DNA from: Candidatus Woesearchaeota archaeon
GTDB taxonomy: Archaea > Nanobdellota > Nanobdellia > Woesearchaeales > ARS49
Reading direction: 5' to 3'
Length of the DNA: 40,356 bases
Assembly: GCA_016203305.1 (NCBI GenBank)
Contig: JACQMY010000012.1
Coordinates: 1 to 40,356, forward strand
The stretch's first letter is position 1. Every line of letters begins with the position of its first letter. This document shows positions 31,992-40,323 of this stretch, in pieces. Under the pieces are notes generated by a model that worked only from the letters and a program-made list of their open reading frames with translations, was not told the DNA's origin and made no database searches. The position numbers and the translations under genes were made by a program.

Positions 31992-34463
31992 ATGATGAAG
32001 AAGCTGTTGGCACTATTTGTTGTTTTCTTGCTTGCTTGTACTCCTGGGTTGCCTCCGCCTCCTCCTGTTCCTGGGCAAACTGGTGGGGGTTATGGTCATG
32101 CGGTTGCAATGCCGGGTTATGCTGATCCGTCGAATCGATTGCTTGTTTCTCCTGCTGAAATCGCTATTCCGTCTGGCCAGTCTGGTAAGATTGAAGTTTC
32201 TGTTAAGCAGGACTTTGTTTACAAGTCTGGTTATGTTATGCGTAATGGTCAGTGGTCTTTGGTTGATTTTGAGGGTGAACGCGTGCCAAATACTGATTGG
32301 TTGCGTTCAGGCAAGGCAGTATTGACGCTTTCTTCTAGCGAGTTGCGTGAGGGTGATAACTTCGTCATTGCTTACGGTTGTTCTCAAATTGCTGGTGGTT
32401 GGGATTGTAATGGTAATAAGTGGATGATCCAAACTTTTAAGATGACAAAAGCTGTTGTGCCGCCGCTTCCGGGTGTTCCTGGTGCCGTGCAACCTGCGCA
32501 GGCTGTGCAGCCAGTTGTCGGGAAGGCTGTTGAGATTGTGTCTCAGGGTGTTGCTTCTGCGGGTATGGGTATGAAGGATTATTCGTTTCAGCCGCAGTCT
32601 GTGCAGTTGCGTGAGGGTGAAATTTTGAGCGTGCAGAATCTTGATGGTGTTACTCATTCCATGAAGCATGATTTGTTTGATACCGGGGGCATTGCTCCTT
32701 TTACTACTGTTCTTATTCGTTTTAATAGGCAGGGCGTGTATAGTGTGCATGATGCTGTTCGTCCTGATATGAAGGCGCAGATTATTGTTTTGCCGCCTGA
32801 GAAGAAGGCGGAGGTTGCTGTTGAACCCACGATAACTGAAGTGGTGAAGTGTACGTTTAAGAATAATTTGGGCAGTATTGTGCATGGTGTTCTTGAAGCG
32901 GGGGGTTCTGGAGTCCACTATTATTTTGGTGGCAAAGATTACAAGGTTGAATTGCTTGCAATTTCCAAGACAGCTAGTGGGGGCATTGTGAAATTCCGTG
33001 TTAATGGGGAGATTACCAAGGAGATTGTGATTGGAGAGGCTGCTGTTCTGGCTGATGGTACTAAGATTCAAGTCATAGGCATAGGAATCTCAATTGACGC
33101 TCTGAAGTCTAATGTTGTTTTCTCTTTGTGGGGTAACGCGCAGGAGTGTTCGTCTGCCAAGGGGAAGTGTTCTGGTACTGATGGTTGTTCGGTTGGGGTT
33201 TCTGGTGCGAGTGGGGAGAAGGTTGAGTGGGAGAGCACGTGTGGAGGTTATGCAACGCAGGTTGTTGATGGGAAGGATGATGTGGTTGAGTTTGATTGTG
33301 CTGCTGAGTGTGTTGATTCTGATGGAGGAAGAGCGTACGATTCTGTTGGCAAGGTAATGTATAAGTCTGGTGATTCTAATACTGATGTTTGTGTTGATGC
33401 TTCAGGCAAGGTTGTTGAGTCTGGTAAGCAGCTTGTTGAGTATTCTTGTGAAGGCTCTGGCAAGGAAGTGTACACGTGCCCGTATGGTTGTCAGGGTGGT
33501 GCATGTCTGGCCGTTCCTTCTGAGGCGTGTACTGATTCAGATGGTTATGACATTTACAAGCCAGGAACAGTAAGGGGGCTGGAAGCGCCAGGCGTATTTG
33601 ATACTTGGAATGATTATTGTGGTGTTTCCAGTGAAGAATCAGGCAAACTTGTTGAATACACTTGTGCGGAAAACAACTATGGAAAGAAAAATTTGGTAGC
33701 CTGCTCAAATGGTTGTCAGGGTGGTGCATGCTTGAAAACTCCTCAGTGCGTTTCCAATCAGGGGCAGGCTTGCAACAGGAACCAATGCGGTGGTTCTGGA
33801 ATTGTGCAGTGTGATGGTTCGTGCTCTGTTCCTGCGCCGAATGTTCCTTCGAATATTGGCCAGGCGTGCAATCGTAATCAGTGTGGTGGGAATGGCGTTG
33901 TGCAGTGTGATGGTTCTTGTTCTGCTCCTGCGCCGAGCGTTCCTTCGAATTACGGTCAGGCGTGCGGTTGTGGTGGTACGGTGCAATGCACTGGGCAGTG
34001 TAGTGGTCAGGAGTGTCCGTTCGGGTATGTGTGTAGGAACTCGGTTTGTCTTCCGGAAAAGATGTTGCTGTCAACGCAGTCAGTGTCGTATGCAAGTCCG
34101 ATCATTGGGACGTATTCGGGCTGCCAGTGGCCAGAAACAACTTGCATTGGAAGCATGATTGATCCATCGATAAATGGTGTTGTTGCGTATAAGGGTTATT
34201 CGAACTGTCAGAGCAATCGTGCAAAGTTCAAGGCGACGTTCACGTGTCCTGTGGGGAATGCGGAGAATGCACGGTTCGTCTGTGGGGTGATGAGTGTGTT
34301 CACGCCAAGTGGTGGTGCGCCGTATGGAACAGTGTATAGTACGGCATACGCGGGGAGCAGTGTCACGGTTGAGTGCACCAAGGCGCCAGCGGGTGGGCTG
34401 GACATTCCGTGTTTTGGACAGAACTGGATGTCAGGCAGGATTGATTGTTACAAGTATAACTAA
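31992..34463 (+). CDS. large Cys-rich lipoprotein with degenerate cupredoxin domain
   Basis: An 823-residue surface protein. The signal and lipobox (LLACTPG, Cys16) are followed by a Pro run, a domain at about 50-155, then a cupredoxin-like domain at about 192-268 (DYSFQPQSVQLREGE, DGVTHSMKH, GVYSVHDAVRPDMKAQIIV). In that domain only the first His and the last Met of the usual His/Cys/His/Met set remain. Later come Cys-rich units (TCPYGCQGGACL, ACTDSDGYD) and at 33762-34010 two 96-base repeats plus a short one (GQACNRNQCGG, VQCDGSC). Such Cys-rich repeat proteins are common in DPANN. GAGGG precedes two adjacent ATGs. Confidence 0.82.
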   Translation: MMKKLLALFVVFLLACTPGLPPPPPVPGQTGGGYGHAVAMPGYADPSNRLLVSPAEIAIPSGQSGKIEVSVKQDFVYKSGYVMRNGQWSLVDFEGERVPNTDWLRSGKAVLTLSSSELREGDNFVIAYGCSQIAGGWDCNGNKWMIQTFKMTKAVVPPLPGVPGAVQPAQAVQPVVGKAVEIVSQGVASAGMGMKDYSFQPQSVQLREGEILSVQNLDGVTHSMKHDLFDTGGIAPFTTVLIRFNRQGVYSVHDAVRPDMKAQIIVLPPEKKAEVAVEPTITEVVKCTFKNNLGSIVHGVLEAGGSGVHYYFGGKDYKVELLAISKTASGGIVKFRVNGEITKEIVIGEAAVLADGTKIQVIGIGISIDALKSNVVFSLWGNAQECSSAKGKCSGTDGCSVGVSGASGEKVEWESTCGGYATQVVDGKDDVVEFDCAAECVDSDGGRAYDSVGKVMYKSGDSNTDVCVDASGKVVESGKQLVEYSCEGSGKEVYTCPYGCQGGACLAVPSEACTDSDGYDIYKPGTVRGLEAPGVFDTWNDYCGVSSEESGKLVEYTCAENNYGKKNLVACSNGCQGGACLKTPQCVSNQGQACNRNQCGGSGIVQCDGSCSVPAPNVPSNIGQACNRNQCGGNGVVQCDGSCSAPAPSVPSNYGQACGCGGTVQCTGQCSGQECPFGYVCRNSVCLPEKMLLSTQSVSYASPIIGTYSGCQWPETTCIGSMIDPSINGVVAYKGYSNCQSNRAKFKATFTCPVGNAENARFVCGVMSVFTPSGGAPYGTVYSTAYAGSSVTVECTKAPAGGLDIPCFGQNWMSGRIDCYKYN
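33762..34010 (+). repeat. tandem 96-base coding repeat in the Cys-rich lipoprotein
   Basis: Copies start at 33762, 33858 and 33954; the first two are complete and encode GQACNRNQCGG-x-G-(I/V)VQCDGSCS-x-PAP units, the third is shortened (GQACGCGGTVQCTGQC). Differences between copies are mostly at third codon positions. Confidence 0.75.
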
Positions 34464-34554
34464 TGTTCTTGGCAAGATTTAATATGGCGTGCTGGAGACT
34501 GCGCGTGTTTCAAAGTGTTGATGATTAGTATGGGCTGAAGCTTGTGAATAAGCT

Positions 34555-36474
34555 TTACATTATATCTATATCTTTCAGGCAGACGTTTAGTTTCTCATCA
34601 ACGTGTCTTAGTTTGTCTTGTAATTCTCTGTCTTGTGTTGCTATGCTGATTTGTTTTAGTCTGTCTAGTATTTGTCTGAAATAGCGTACCAGGTCTCCTT
34701 CCAGGAGGCTGCTGTAGTCGAGGATTTCAAATAGGTTTGCTCCGTTGTAGCATGGGTGGAATAGTGCTGTTAGTTCGTCTAAATACTCAAATCGTCTGTC
34801 GTCTTTCAAGTATAGTGTGCTTCTTAGTTGTTTTTTGAGCCTGTGTAGTGATTCTGAGGGGTATTTTTTTCGGAATTCTGTTCTTTTTCCTTCAAAGCAG
34901 ATTGCTCCAAGCAGCAACATGATCTGGTAAGGATCCAGATTTTTGCAGAATTGTGTTGCAAATATTTCTCCTGTTACTAGCTCGTCTGCGTAGATGTTTG
35001 CCAGGAATTCTCCTTTGTCAGTCAGGAGTCCTTCCTTCAAATATCCCATTTTTTCTAGTTTTTTCACGTAATTGTTGAATGATAAGTGGCTTTTGTGACT
35101 TTTCAGGGTGTCAAACTTTTTGCCGTATTTTTGCCAGCTGTGGAAACTTTTGCACAATATCTCGTCGATCTCTTCGTGAGAGTGTCGTTTGATTAAATTT
35201 AGCACTGTGTTTACGCTTATTCTGAACTGGCTTTGTATTGGTGTGACGTCTCTTGTTGTCATTTCTTTTATTATTCCGTGTTCGAATTCAAAGCGGTTTA
35301 TCATTGCATAAACATGTCCCTCAGGATCTATGCCTCGTCTCCCTGCTCTTCCTGCTATTTGGAAGAATTCTTTGCTGTTGAGCCATCTGAAATTTCTGCC
35401 ATCGAACTTTCGTAATGCTTCGAAGCAGACTGCTTTTGCTGGCATGTTGATTCCGACTGCGAATGTTTCTGTTGTATAGAGGACGTTTATTTTTCCCTGT
35501 GCGAATAGTTCTTCTACGAGTTCTTTTATTACTGGCAGTAGTCCTGCGTGATGGAATGCTATTCCTTGTGATAGCGTGTGGCGTAACATTTTGGTGCTTG
35601 CCAGCTTGTTTATTTCTGGTGGTGCGTCTTTGAACTTGTTTATCATGTAGCTGCTGATTTCGTTGTTTACAGGAAACAGTTTTAGCTTGGCGAGTTGTTC
35701 TGCTTTTTGTTGTGTTGCTGCTCTTGAGAACGCGAAATATAGTAGTGGTATTTGATGTTTTATTTCCTTGATAAGGTCTGCGTGGAATGGTGGCGGGATT
35801 CTTGGTCGTCTGTTGTGGCTTCTGCCACGGATGTAGCGTTCGTCTGGTATGTCTATGACGTTTTTTATGTCTTTCAAGGCGCATATGCCTAGCTCCGTAT
35901 CATAGAATTGTACGTGTAATGGAACTGGTCTTATGTCGTGCCTGATCACATCAACTGGGTGGCCCTTGATTGCTTGTATCCATGCTGCGAATTCTTCAGC
36001 ATTTGGAATGGTTGCTGACAAACACAATAGTCTTACATTTGGTGCTGAGAAAATTATGCTTTCCTCCCAGACATATCCTCTATCTATGTCGCTTATGTAG
36101 TGGATTTCGTCAAAGATTACGTAACTGATATCATTTAGTGCCGGGTCTTTTGTTATTGCCATGTTGCGGTAGATTTCCGTTGTCATGACTACTATTGGCG
36201 CGTGGCTGTTTTTTACTGTGTCTCCGGTCATTATGCCTACGTTGTGCTCGCCGTACTGTTTGCAGAAGTCTTTGTATTTTTGGTTTGACAGCGCTTTTAT
36301 CGGTGCTGTGTATATGACTTTGATGCCTTTTTTGACATCTCTATCTATGATATAGTCTGCAATAAGGGTTTTCCCTGATCCTGTTGGTGCTGAAACAACA
36401 ACCGAGTGGTTTTTCTCGATTGCGGCTATTGCGTCTTCTTGGAACTTGTCTAAAACGAGTCCTTTATAGTCCAT
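34555..36474 (-). CDS. Ski2/Mtr4-like DExH RNA helicase
   Basis: A 639-residue superfamily 2 helicase. Motif I is SAPTGSGKT (about 28-36), Ia YTAPIKALSNQKY, motif II DEIH near 121, motif III SATIPNAEEF near 154, then AGRAGRRGIDPEGH (motif VI) near 379 and the winged-helix and ratchet region after it. Ski2/Mtr4 proteins unwind RNA for the exosome; the Hel308 group unwinds DNA. The YTAPIKALSNQKY and TTEIYRNM segments favour the Ski2 side. ATTAAAAAG at about 36497-36506 is a TATA box about 27 bases upstream. Confidence 0.9.
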   Translation of the reverse strand: MDYKGLVLDKFQEDAIAAIEKNHSVVVSAPTGSGKTLIADYIIDRDVKKGIKVIYTAPIKALSNQKYKDFCKQYGEHNVGIMTGDTVKNSHAPIVVMTTEIYRNMAITKDPALNDISYVIFDEIHYISDIDRGYVWEESIIFSAPNVRLLCLSATIPNAEEFAAWIQAIKGHPVDVIRHDIRPVPLHVQFYDTELGICALKDIKNVIDIPDERYIRGRSHNRRPRIPPPFHADLIKEIKHQIPLLYFAFSRAATQQKAEQLAKLKLFPVNNEISSYMINKFKDAPPEINKLASTKMLRHTLSQGIAFHHAGLLPVIKELVEELFAQGKINVLYTTETFAVGINMPAKAVCFEALRKFDGRNFRWLNSKEFFQIAGRAGRRGIDPEGHVYAMINRFEFEHGIIKEMTTRDVTPIQSQFRISVNTVLNLIKRHSHEEIDEILCKSFHSWQKYGKKFDTLKSHKSHLSFNNYVKKLEKMGYLKEGLLTDKGEFLANIYADELVTGEIFATQFCKNLDPYQIMLLLGAICFEGKRTEFRKKYPSESLHRLKKQLRSTLYLKDDRRFEYLDELTALFHPCYNGANLFEILDYSSLLEGDLVRYFRQILDRLKQISIATQDRELQDKLRHVDEKLNVCLKDIDIM

Positions 36475-36525
36475 ATGCTGCTGAGAACGTGATGGCTTTT
36501 TAATTATGCTGCTTGCGTGATGGCT

Positions 36526-36888
36526 TCAATGGGTCTTGCTGCCAGGGAGGCGTATTCTGCCTGCACTTTTCCGTTGCAAATGGTGGATTTGCTCATTCGC
36601 CCAGTTTGCAACACCTGCAAATTTCAGCATGACTGTTCGCTTGTCAGTTCCCTTTATAAGGTCCTTGATTGGGTACAATCTTTGTCTGAGTTCGCTGGAA
36701 AAACTGTTCTGGTTACTTTTCGCAGTCAGGGTATCAATACTTTTTAGAAGGATGTCGAAAGTTCCAAAAACTTATTCCCTGCTTCTTGGGCTTTCAGGCT
36801 CCTGGATGAGTTTGAAAAGTTGGTTGAGCTTTTTTGCAAGCTCAAGATAGAGTTTTTCTGTTGCCGGTGAGACAGTCGTGGTTGCCAT
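36526..36888 (-). pseudogene. hypothetical gene interrupted by an in-frame TAA
   Basis: One minus-strand frame runs from the ATG at 36888 to a TGA at 36526 (120 codons) but has a TAA at codon 39 (36772-36774). The part before (LYLELAKKLNQLFKLIQEPE) and the part after (VFGTFDILLKSIDTLTAKS, then ELRQRLYPIKDLIKG) look like one continuous helical protein. Its ATG overlaps the stop of the upstream 50-residue gene (TAATG), so translation would be coupled. It may be a fresh pseudogene or simply a 38-residue gene. The product is unknown. Confidence 0.5.
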
Positions 36889-37040
36889 TAGAGCATGCTC
36901 GACCAGAGCTTTAGCTTCTGTCTAACTTCATGATAGACCTGGCTGAGCTCATGCTTGAGCTCATCTTCCGCACGGTTACAATCATTTGCAAACACGCTTA
37001 CAATATTGCCATTAACTTCCAATTGAGTTATTTTCTTCAT
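36888..37040 (-). CDS. 50-residue hypothetical protein
   Basis: A short gene: strand-like TQLEVNGNIVSVFAND, then an amphipathic helix to SSML. TTTTAAAT at about 37060-37068 lies about 24 bases before the ATG, so it has its own leaderless promoter. It is coupled to the interrupted gene by TAATG. The function is unknown; a small two-gene module of toxin-antitoxin size is possible. Confidence 0.58.
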   Translation of the reverse strand: MKKITQLEVNGNIVSVFANDCNRAEDELKHELSQVYHEVRQKLKLWSSML

Positions 37041-37261
37041 TACATTACAATTCCTTAACGGGATTTAAAAGGGTTGCGGTTGAAAAATGCCGGGGCCGGG
37101 CACGTCACCCGCGGTTAAACGTCCTCTTTTGGCACATAACGTTCTGTTCAAAGCCTGCAGGCATTTTCTGCCAACACAAACTGTTAAAGACAACAAAACG
37201 ATGAAACTATAAGATTCTTGTCGAGTACTGTGTAGCGACAATGTGGCTACAGTCAGGTAAG

Positions 37262-37660
37262 CTACCTTCTGGCGCTTCGGTAGTCGTTGCTTGAGCCCCA
37301 ATATTGAATCTTGGCATTCATTCCATGGCCCAGAAATAATCTGAAGTTCTTAATCCAGGTATCTCTAAACTGGCCTGATTCTATTCGAATTACATGGTGC
37401 CGTTCGTCTTTTTGTCTAATCGACAATTGTGCCATGTGCTTGAATTTACCACGGGCGACATGAAACAACGCAACCACTTTTTCTGGATTGACAACGTGAT
37501 CGGATAGAGAAATTTCCAGTTCGTCAACAAGCGGGACGGTGGATATTGCTTTACGAGTAACTCTGATGACTTTTTCTTTTCTAAACTCATCATCTTCCTG
37601 TTCATATCCTTTAGGTGTGGGCACTACTATGCTTCCATCAGGATTGAATTGAATATTCAT
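37262..37660 (-). CDS. hypothetical protein, 132 residues
   Basis: I do not recognise it. Acidic N-terminus, then strands and helices (VDELEISLSDHVVNPEKVVALFHV), ending in basic residues (IQYWGSSNDYRSARR). The ATG at 37660 starts one base after the stop of the HNH gene, with GGTGA just upstream, so the two genes are one operon. It may be a partner of the nuclease. Confidence 0.62.
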   Translation of the reverse strand: MNIQFNPDGSIVVPTPKGYEQEDDEFRKEKVIRVTRKAISTVPLVDELEISLSDHVVNPEKVVALFHVARGKFKHMAQLSIRQKDERHHVIRIESGQFRDTWIKNFRLFLGHGMNAKIQYWGSSNDYRSARR

Positions 37661-37661
37661 T

Positions 37662-37901
37662 TCAGTCACCAAATATTTTTCTGAACAAAGACACGTGCTT
37701 TTTCTTTAAATGTTCTCGATTATTCTTGAACACCCATAGATTATTTAGTCTATTATCGAGCTTCCCGCCAAAACCATGGTGCACTACTTCTTTTGAGCGT
37801 AGCGGTCTCCCTATCTTCTTTGCAGCCACCCAACGATGAACCAGTTTGCCAGAATTGGCAAATCTTCGATATCCGTTGGAATCTATGTATGTTTTTGCCA
37901 T
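37662..37901 (-). CDS. small HNH endonuclease
   Basis: A 79-residue HNH_3-type nuclease. LVHRWVAAKKIGRPLRSKEVVHHGFGGKLDNRLNNLWVF is the core: His22, His41-His42, Asn50 and Asn53-54, then REHLKKKH. Such stand-alone genes are typical of phages and mobile DNA. CTTTAAAAAC at about 37923-37932 is a TATA box about 27 bases upstream. Confidence 0.85.
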   Translation of the reverse strand: MAKTYIDSNGYRRFANSGKLVHRWVAAKKIGRPLRSKEVVHHGFGGKLDNRLNNLWVFKNNREHLKKKHVSLFRKIFGD

Positions 37902-38007
37902 ATTCTATAGGTGCGTTTCAGTGTTTTTAAAGCTTTCTGTTTTGTAGTCACTTGTCAGTGGTTATAATTGGGGTGTGGCCTTGAATGGTGCTCCCAAAAC
38001 CGCTGGC

Positions 38008-38030
38008 TTGTAGCACTTTTAGTGCTACAA
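38008..38030. repeat. TGTAGCAC stem-loop, left copy
   Basis: TTGTAGCACT (38008-38017) pairs with AGTGCTACAA (38021-38030). An almost identical stem-loop in opposite orientation lies at 39473-39493. The pair brackets the HNH and RNase HI genes. Confidence 0.65.
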
Positions 38031-38126
38031 AAATAGGCATTGAACAGAAGGATAAATGCCGGGGTCTGACGAGCCTCACTTTTGCTCGCGCCAAATATTT
38101 ATATACTGTGAAATATAGATTGTCTT

Positions 38127-38711
38127 ATGGTAAAACGGTCGAAAAATCCTCTGATAAACTTCAAAAAGGAAATTCAACAACAACTATACAACTTGATACG
38201 CTACCAAATAGACTCTTACAGCGATTATATGAAAACAAGAATGAGAAAAAAATATGAAGACCCAGACTATAGAGCTAAGGTAAAAGCCCAGCAAGCAGAA
38301 TACCGTAAAACTCCCAAGTATAAAGCGATAAACTGGAATCCTAAGCGCGCTGAACGAAAAAGAACATGGAGAAGCGAACGTCCAGAAATAGAACACGCAC
38401 AGCAAAGAGCGTACAGGCAAAGCCCCAAGGGCAAACAGTCCAAAAGAATCCGCAGGCAGAGACGCAGAGAAAGACAGCACAATGTTATTCGCGCGTACAC
38501 TCAGGAAGAATGGAACAAGAAACTACTACAGACAAAAGGGGTGTGCCCTAATTGTCACAAGTTTGTAGGCGTTGACAAGCTCACGCTTGACCACATAATT
38601 CCAATTTCCAAAATTTGGTCTGGATTTCAGTATCACATTAGTCATGTACAACCACTCTGTCACGCGTGTAATAGTGGTAAAAAAGACAAAGTTGAAATTA
38701 GCACTGTTTGA
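38127..38711 (+). CDS. HNH endonuclease with basic N-terminal region
   Basis: A 194-residue protein. Residues about 35-120 are very rich in Lys, Arg and Gln, probably a DNA-binding or coiled segment. The C-terminal HNH domain has CPNC (140-143), LDHIIPIS (Asp155-His156), then HVQPLCHACNSGK with the second Cys pair and Asn182: a zinc-containing HNH nuclease. TTTATATAC at about 38097-38105 lies about 27 bases before the ATG. It is likely of mobile or phage origin. Confidence 0.87.
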   Translation: MVKRSKNPLINFKKEIQQQLYNLIRYQIDSYSDYMKTRMRKKYEDPDYRAKVKAQQAEYRKTPKYKAINWNPKRAERKRTWRSERPEIEHAQQRAYRQSPKGKQSKRIRRQRRRERQHNVIRAYTQEEWNKKLLQTKGVCPNCHKFVGVDKLTLDHIIPISKIWSGFQYHISHVQPLCHACNSGKKDKVEISTV

Positions 38712-38772
38712 TGAGCATGTGCGATTGTTACCAAATTAGGTCGTTATTGGCTGATCGGTTTGGTTCTGATGT

Positions 38773-39240
38773 TCATTTGCCATCTAACGCCTCATTTGCC
38801 AGGTTGTCACAGGCCGCGATTTGTTTATGCTCGCGGGGCAAATGCGTGTATGTGACCTTCTTGAAGGCACTTTCTCGTAGTTTTGCTTCACGATGCAGAG
38901 CTTTGAGATGCGGCTTCTTGATTCTCCACGCGCCGTCCATTTGCGCGACAACGAGTTGGCTGTCGCTACAGCAGACTACTTCCTCACGCGTGAACGTCGA
39001 AGCCTCCTCGAGGCCTGCGATAAGTGCGTGGTACTCGGCTTCGTTGTTCGTTTTTATGCCGATAGCTGCTTTGTGTTCTTTCAAAACGGCGCCATCTTCA
39101 GTCGCTATTCGATACCCAATTGCAGCGTTTCCGGGATTGTTTCTTGATGCACCGTCTGTATATAATATGACCTTTGAGCGCCGGGGATCCCAATCCTCAG
39201 GTTTTTCTCTAAGGCTCATCTGTTTTTGCTGCGTTTCCAT
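38773..39240 (-). CDS. rnhA: ribonuclease HI family protein
   Basis: Cuts RNA in RNA-DNA hybrids. The 155-residue protein has the four acidic residues: Asp29 in YTDGASRNNPG, Glu68 in NNEAEYHALIAGLE, Asp93 in CSDSQLVVAQM, and Asp145 in ACDNLANEALD. The ATG at 39240 has GGAGG about 9 bases upstream; an in-frame ATG at 39267 is less likely. A TATA box at about 39413-39421 implies a leader of about 150 bases with a stem-loop. Confidence 0.92.
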   Translation of the reverse strand: METQQKQMSLREKPEDWDPRRSKVILYTDGASRNNPGNAAIGYRIATEDGAVLKEHKAAIGIKTNNEAEYHALIAGLEEASTFTREEVVCCSDSQLVVAQMDGAWRIKKPHLKALHREAKLRESAFKKVTYTHLPREHKQIAACDNLANEALDGK

Positions 39241-39341
39241 TGCTGTGTCCTCCGCGCCCACGTTCACTGTATTTGTGGTTTATGTTGGCCAAATCGTAGA
39301 AGTCGCGTGGGCGCGTGCTTAGCAACTGCAGTCTTTTGAAC

Positions 39342-39368
39342 CCAAGGGACCGACTGCGTTTCCCTTGG
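39342..39368. promoter_or_regulatory. stem-loop in the rnhA leader
   Basis: CCAAGGGA (39342-39349) pairs with TCCCTTGG (39361-39368) around an 11-base loop. It lies within the long region between the TATA box (about 39413) and the rnhA start. It could affect translation or be part of an uncharacterised small RNA. Confidence 0.45.
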
Positions 39369-39472
39369 CACCTCTTTTTTCTGATTCGACTGATTTGGAT
39401 TGAACTTTGAAGGTATAAAAAACTTTTGCTAGATGTTGTATTGGAAAATATGTTTTCAAGAAGCATTTCATC

Positions 39473-39493
39473 TGTAGCACCAAAAGTGCTACA
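39473..39493. repeat. TGTAGCAC stem-loop, right copy
   Basis: TGTAGCAC (39473-39480) pairs with GTGCTACA (39486-39493). Read on the minus strand it matches the copy at 38008-38030 at all but one or two bases. It is flanked by an imperfect direct repeat beginning TGGAAAATAT (about 39442 and 39514). Confidence 0.6.
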
Positions 39494-39553
39494 AACCTTA
39501 AGAACCATCTTCCTGGAAAATATTCATCAAGAAATGAGTGAGGGGGTGGCAAG

Positions 39554-39907
39554 TTATGCAATGGTCGGCAATCTGATATGTCCAATGAGTTCCGGGATTA
39601 CTGATTTATCATCTTTGTTGAGTTTTACCAGTCCGAATTCTTCAAACAATTTGAGATCACGGTATACTACTTCGAACTTTCTTTTGAGCAATCTTGCTAG
39701 TTCTGTGACATTGTGTTCTTCTTTCTTAGCCAAAGTCATAAGCAAGTCGATTCTTTTTGGGCTGAATAGCTTTGCAAATAATTCAGGCGTCACGATTATG
39801 GTGTGCGTGTTCCCAAATATCTCTCTATTTGCGATTCTGTCAGAAATTCGTTTAATCTCGATCTTCCGTTCGTGCTCATTTTGGACAATTTTTATTTCGA
39901 TTTCCAT
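39554..39907 (-). CDS. TumA/HVO_A0114-like winged-helix antitoxin
   Basis: A 117-residue DNA-binding protein. Residues about 45-100 (LFSPKRIDLLMTLAKKEEHNVTELARLLKRKFEVVYRDLKLFEEFGLVKL) match the MarR-like winged helix of HVO_A0114-type regulators, used as antitoxins with TumE toxins. It follows the TumE-like gene by 50 bases on the same strand. GAAGGG precedes the start. It probably binds the palindrome at 40324-40344. Confidence 0.78.
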   Translation of the reverse strand: MEIEIKIVQNEHERKIEIKRISDRIANREIFGNTHTIIVTPELFAKLFSPKRIDLLMTLAKKEEHNVTELARLLKRKFEVVYRDLKLFEEFGLVKLNKDDKSVIPELIGHIRLPTIA

Positions 39908-39957
39908 CTTCCCTTCTTTGCTTGTCGTGCCGGTGTTGCCCTTCAGGCGTGCGTGGC

Positions 39958-40281
39958 TTATAGCAGCATTGGGTAATTGGTTTTCAGGTACACTTCTACA
40001 ATGTCGTAAGCTTGCGTCCAGTTAACAATGTCTGGACTATATTGTACGACTTCTTCTCCATTTCTTGGTTCTTTGTCCAAATAATGAACGTGCGTTCCCG
40101 GCTTTCCCTGATGCGCCGAGTTGTCAACACGGATCACATCCTGAAAGTCATCTTGTTCTCTTACCCTTCCCGTTACGGCGAAATCAACACCAATGGGATA
40201 CTCTGTGGAAACTGGCACTTTTTTCACTCTCGTTATGATGTTCACGTCATCGCTTAGGGGGACGTCAAATCTTTCTTCCAT
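39958..40281 (-). CDS. TumE-like (DUF6516) toxin
   Basis: A 107-residue protein. The core IRVDNSAHQGKPGTHVHYLD (about 50-69) matches the DUF6516/TumE pattern RxDNaxH...HxH, and VNWTQAYDIVEVYLK is the C-terminal helix. Family members are toxins paired with TumA-type winged-helix antitoxins, as here. AGAGGAAAT is a ribosome-binding site just before the ATG. The activity is inferred from the family and neighbour. Confidence 0.75.
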   Translation of the reverse strand: MEERFDVPLSDDVNIITRVKKVPVSTEYPIGVDFAVTGRVREQDDFQDVIRVDNSAHQGKPGTHVHYLDKEPRNGEEVVQYSPDIVNWTQAYDIVEVYLKTNYPMLL

Positions 40282-40323
40282 ATTTCCTCTTGTTCCCTTT
40301 GCATTGCAGGATTACTGATTGCT

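Noticed and set aside
36517-36850. Plus-strand frames opposite the interrupted gene
   Set aside because: They show no protein-like pattern and no promoter, while the minus-strand frame is coupled to a promoter-bearing upstream gene.
37082-37110. GC-rich patch resembling a tRNA T arm and acceptor end
   Set aside because: A CGGG/CCCG stem with a seven-base loop is present, but no matching 5' acceptor half, D arm or anticodon arm is found.
37065-37301. Minus-strand frame of 78 codons between the 50-residue gene and the 132-residue gene
   Set aside because: It has no ribosome-binding site or TATA box at the right distance, odd composition, and overlaps a better-supported gene end.
39319-39585. 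Minus-strand frame in the rnhA leader ending in SKDCSC
   Set aside because: It has no ATG after the TATA box at about 39413 and its upstream half covers the stem-loop repeat; it is more likely non-coding.
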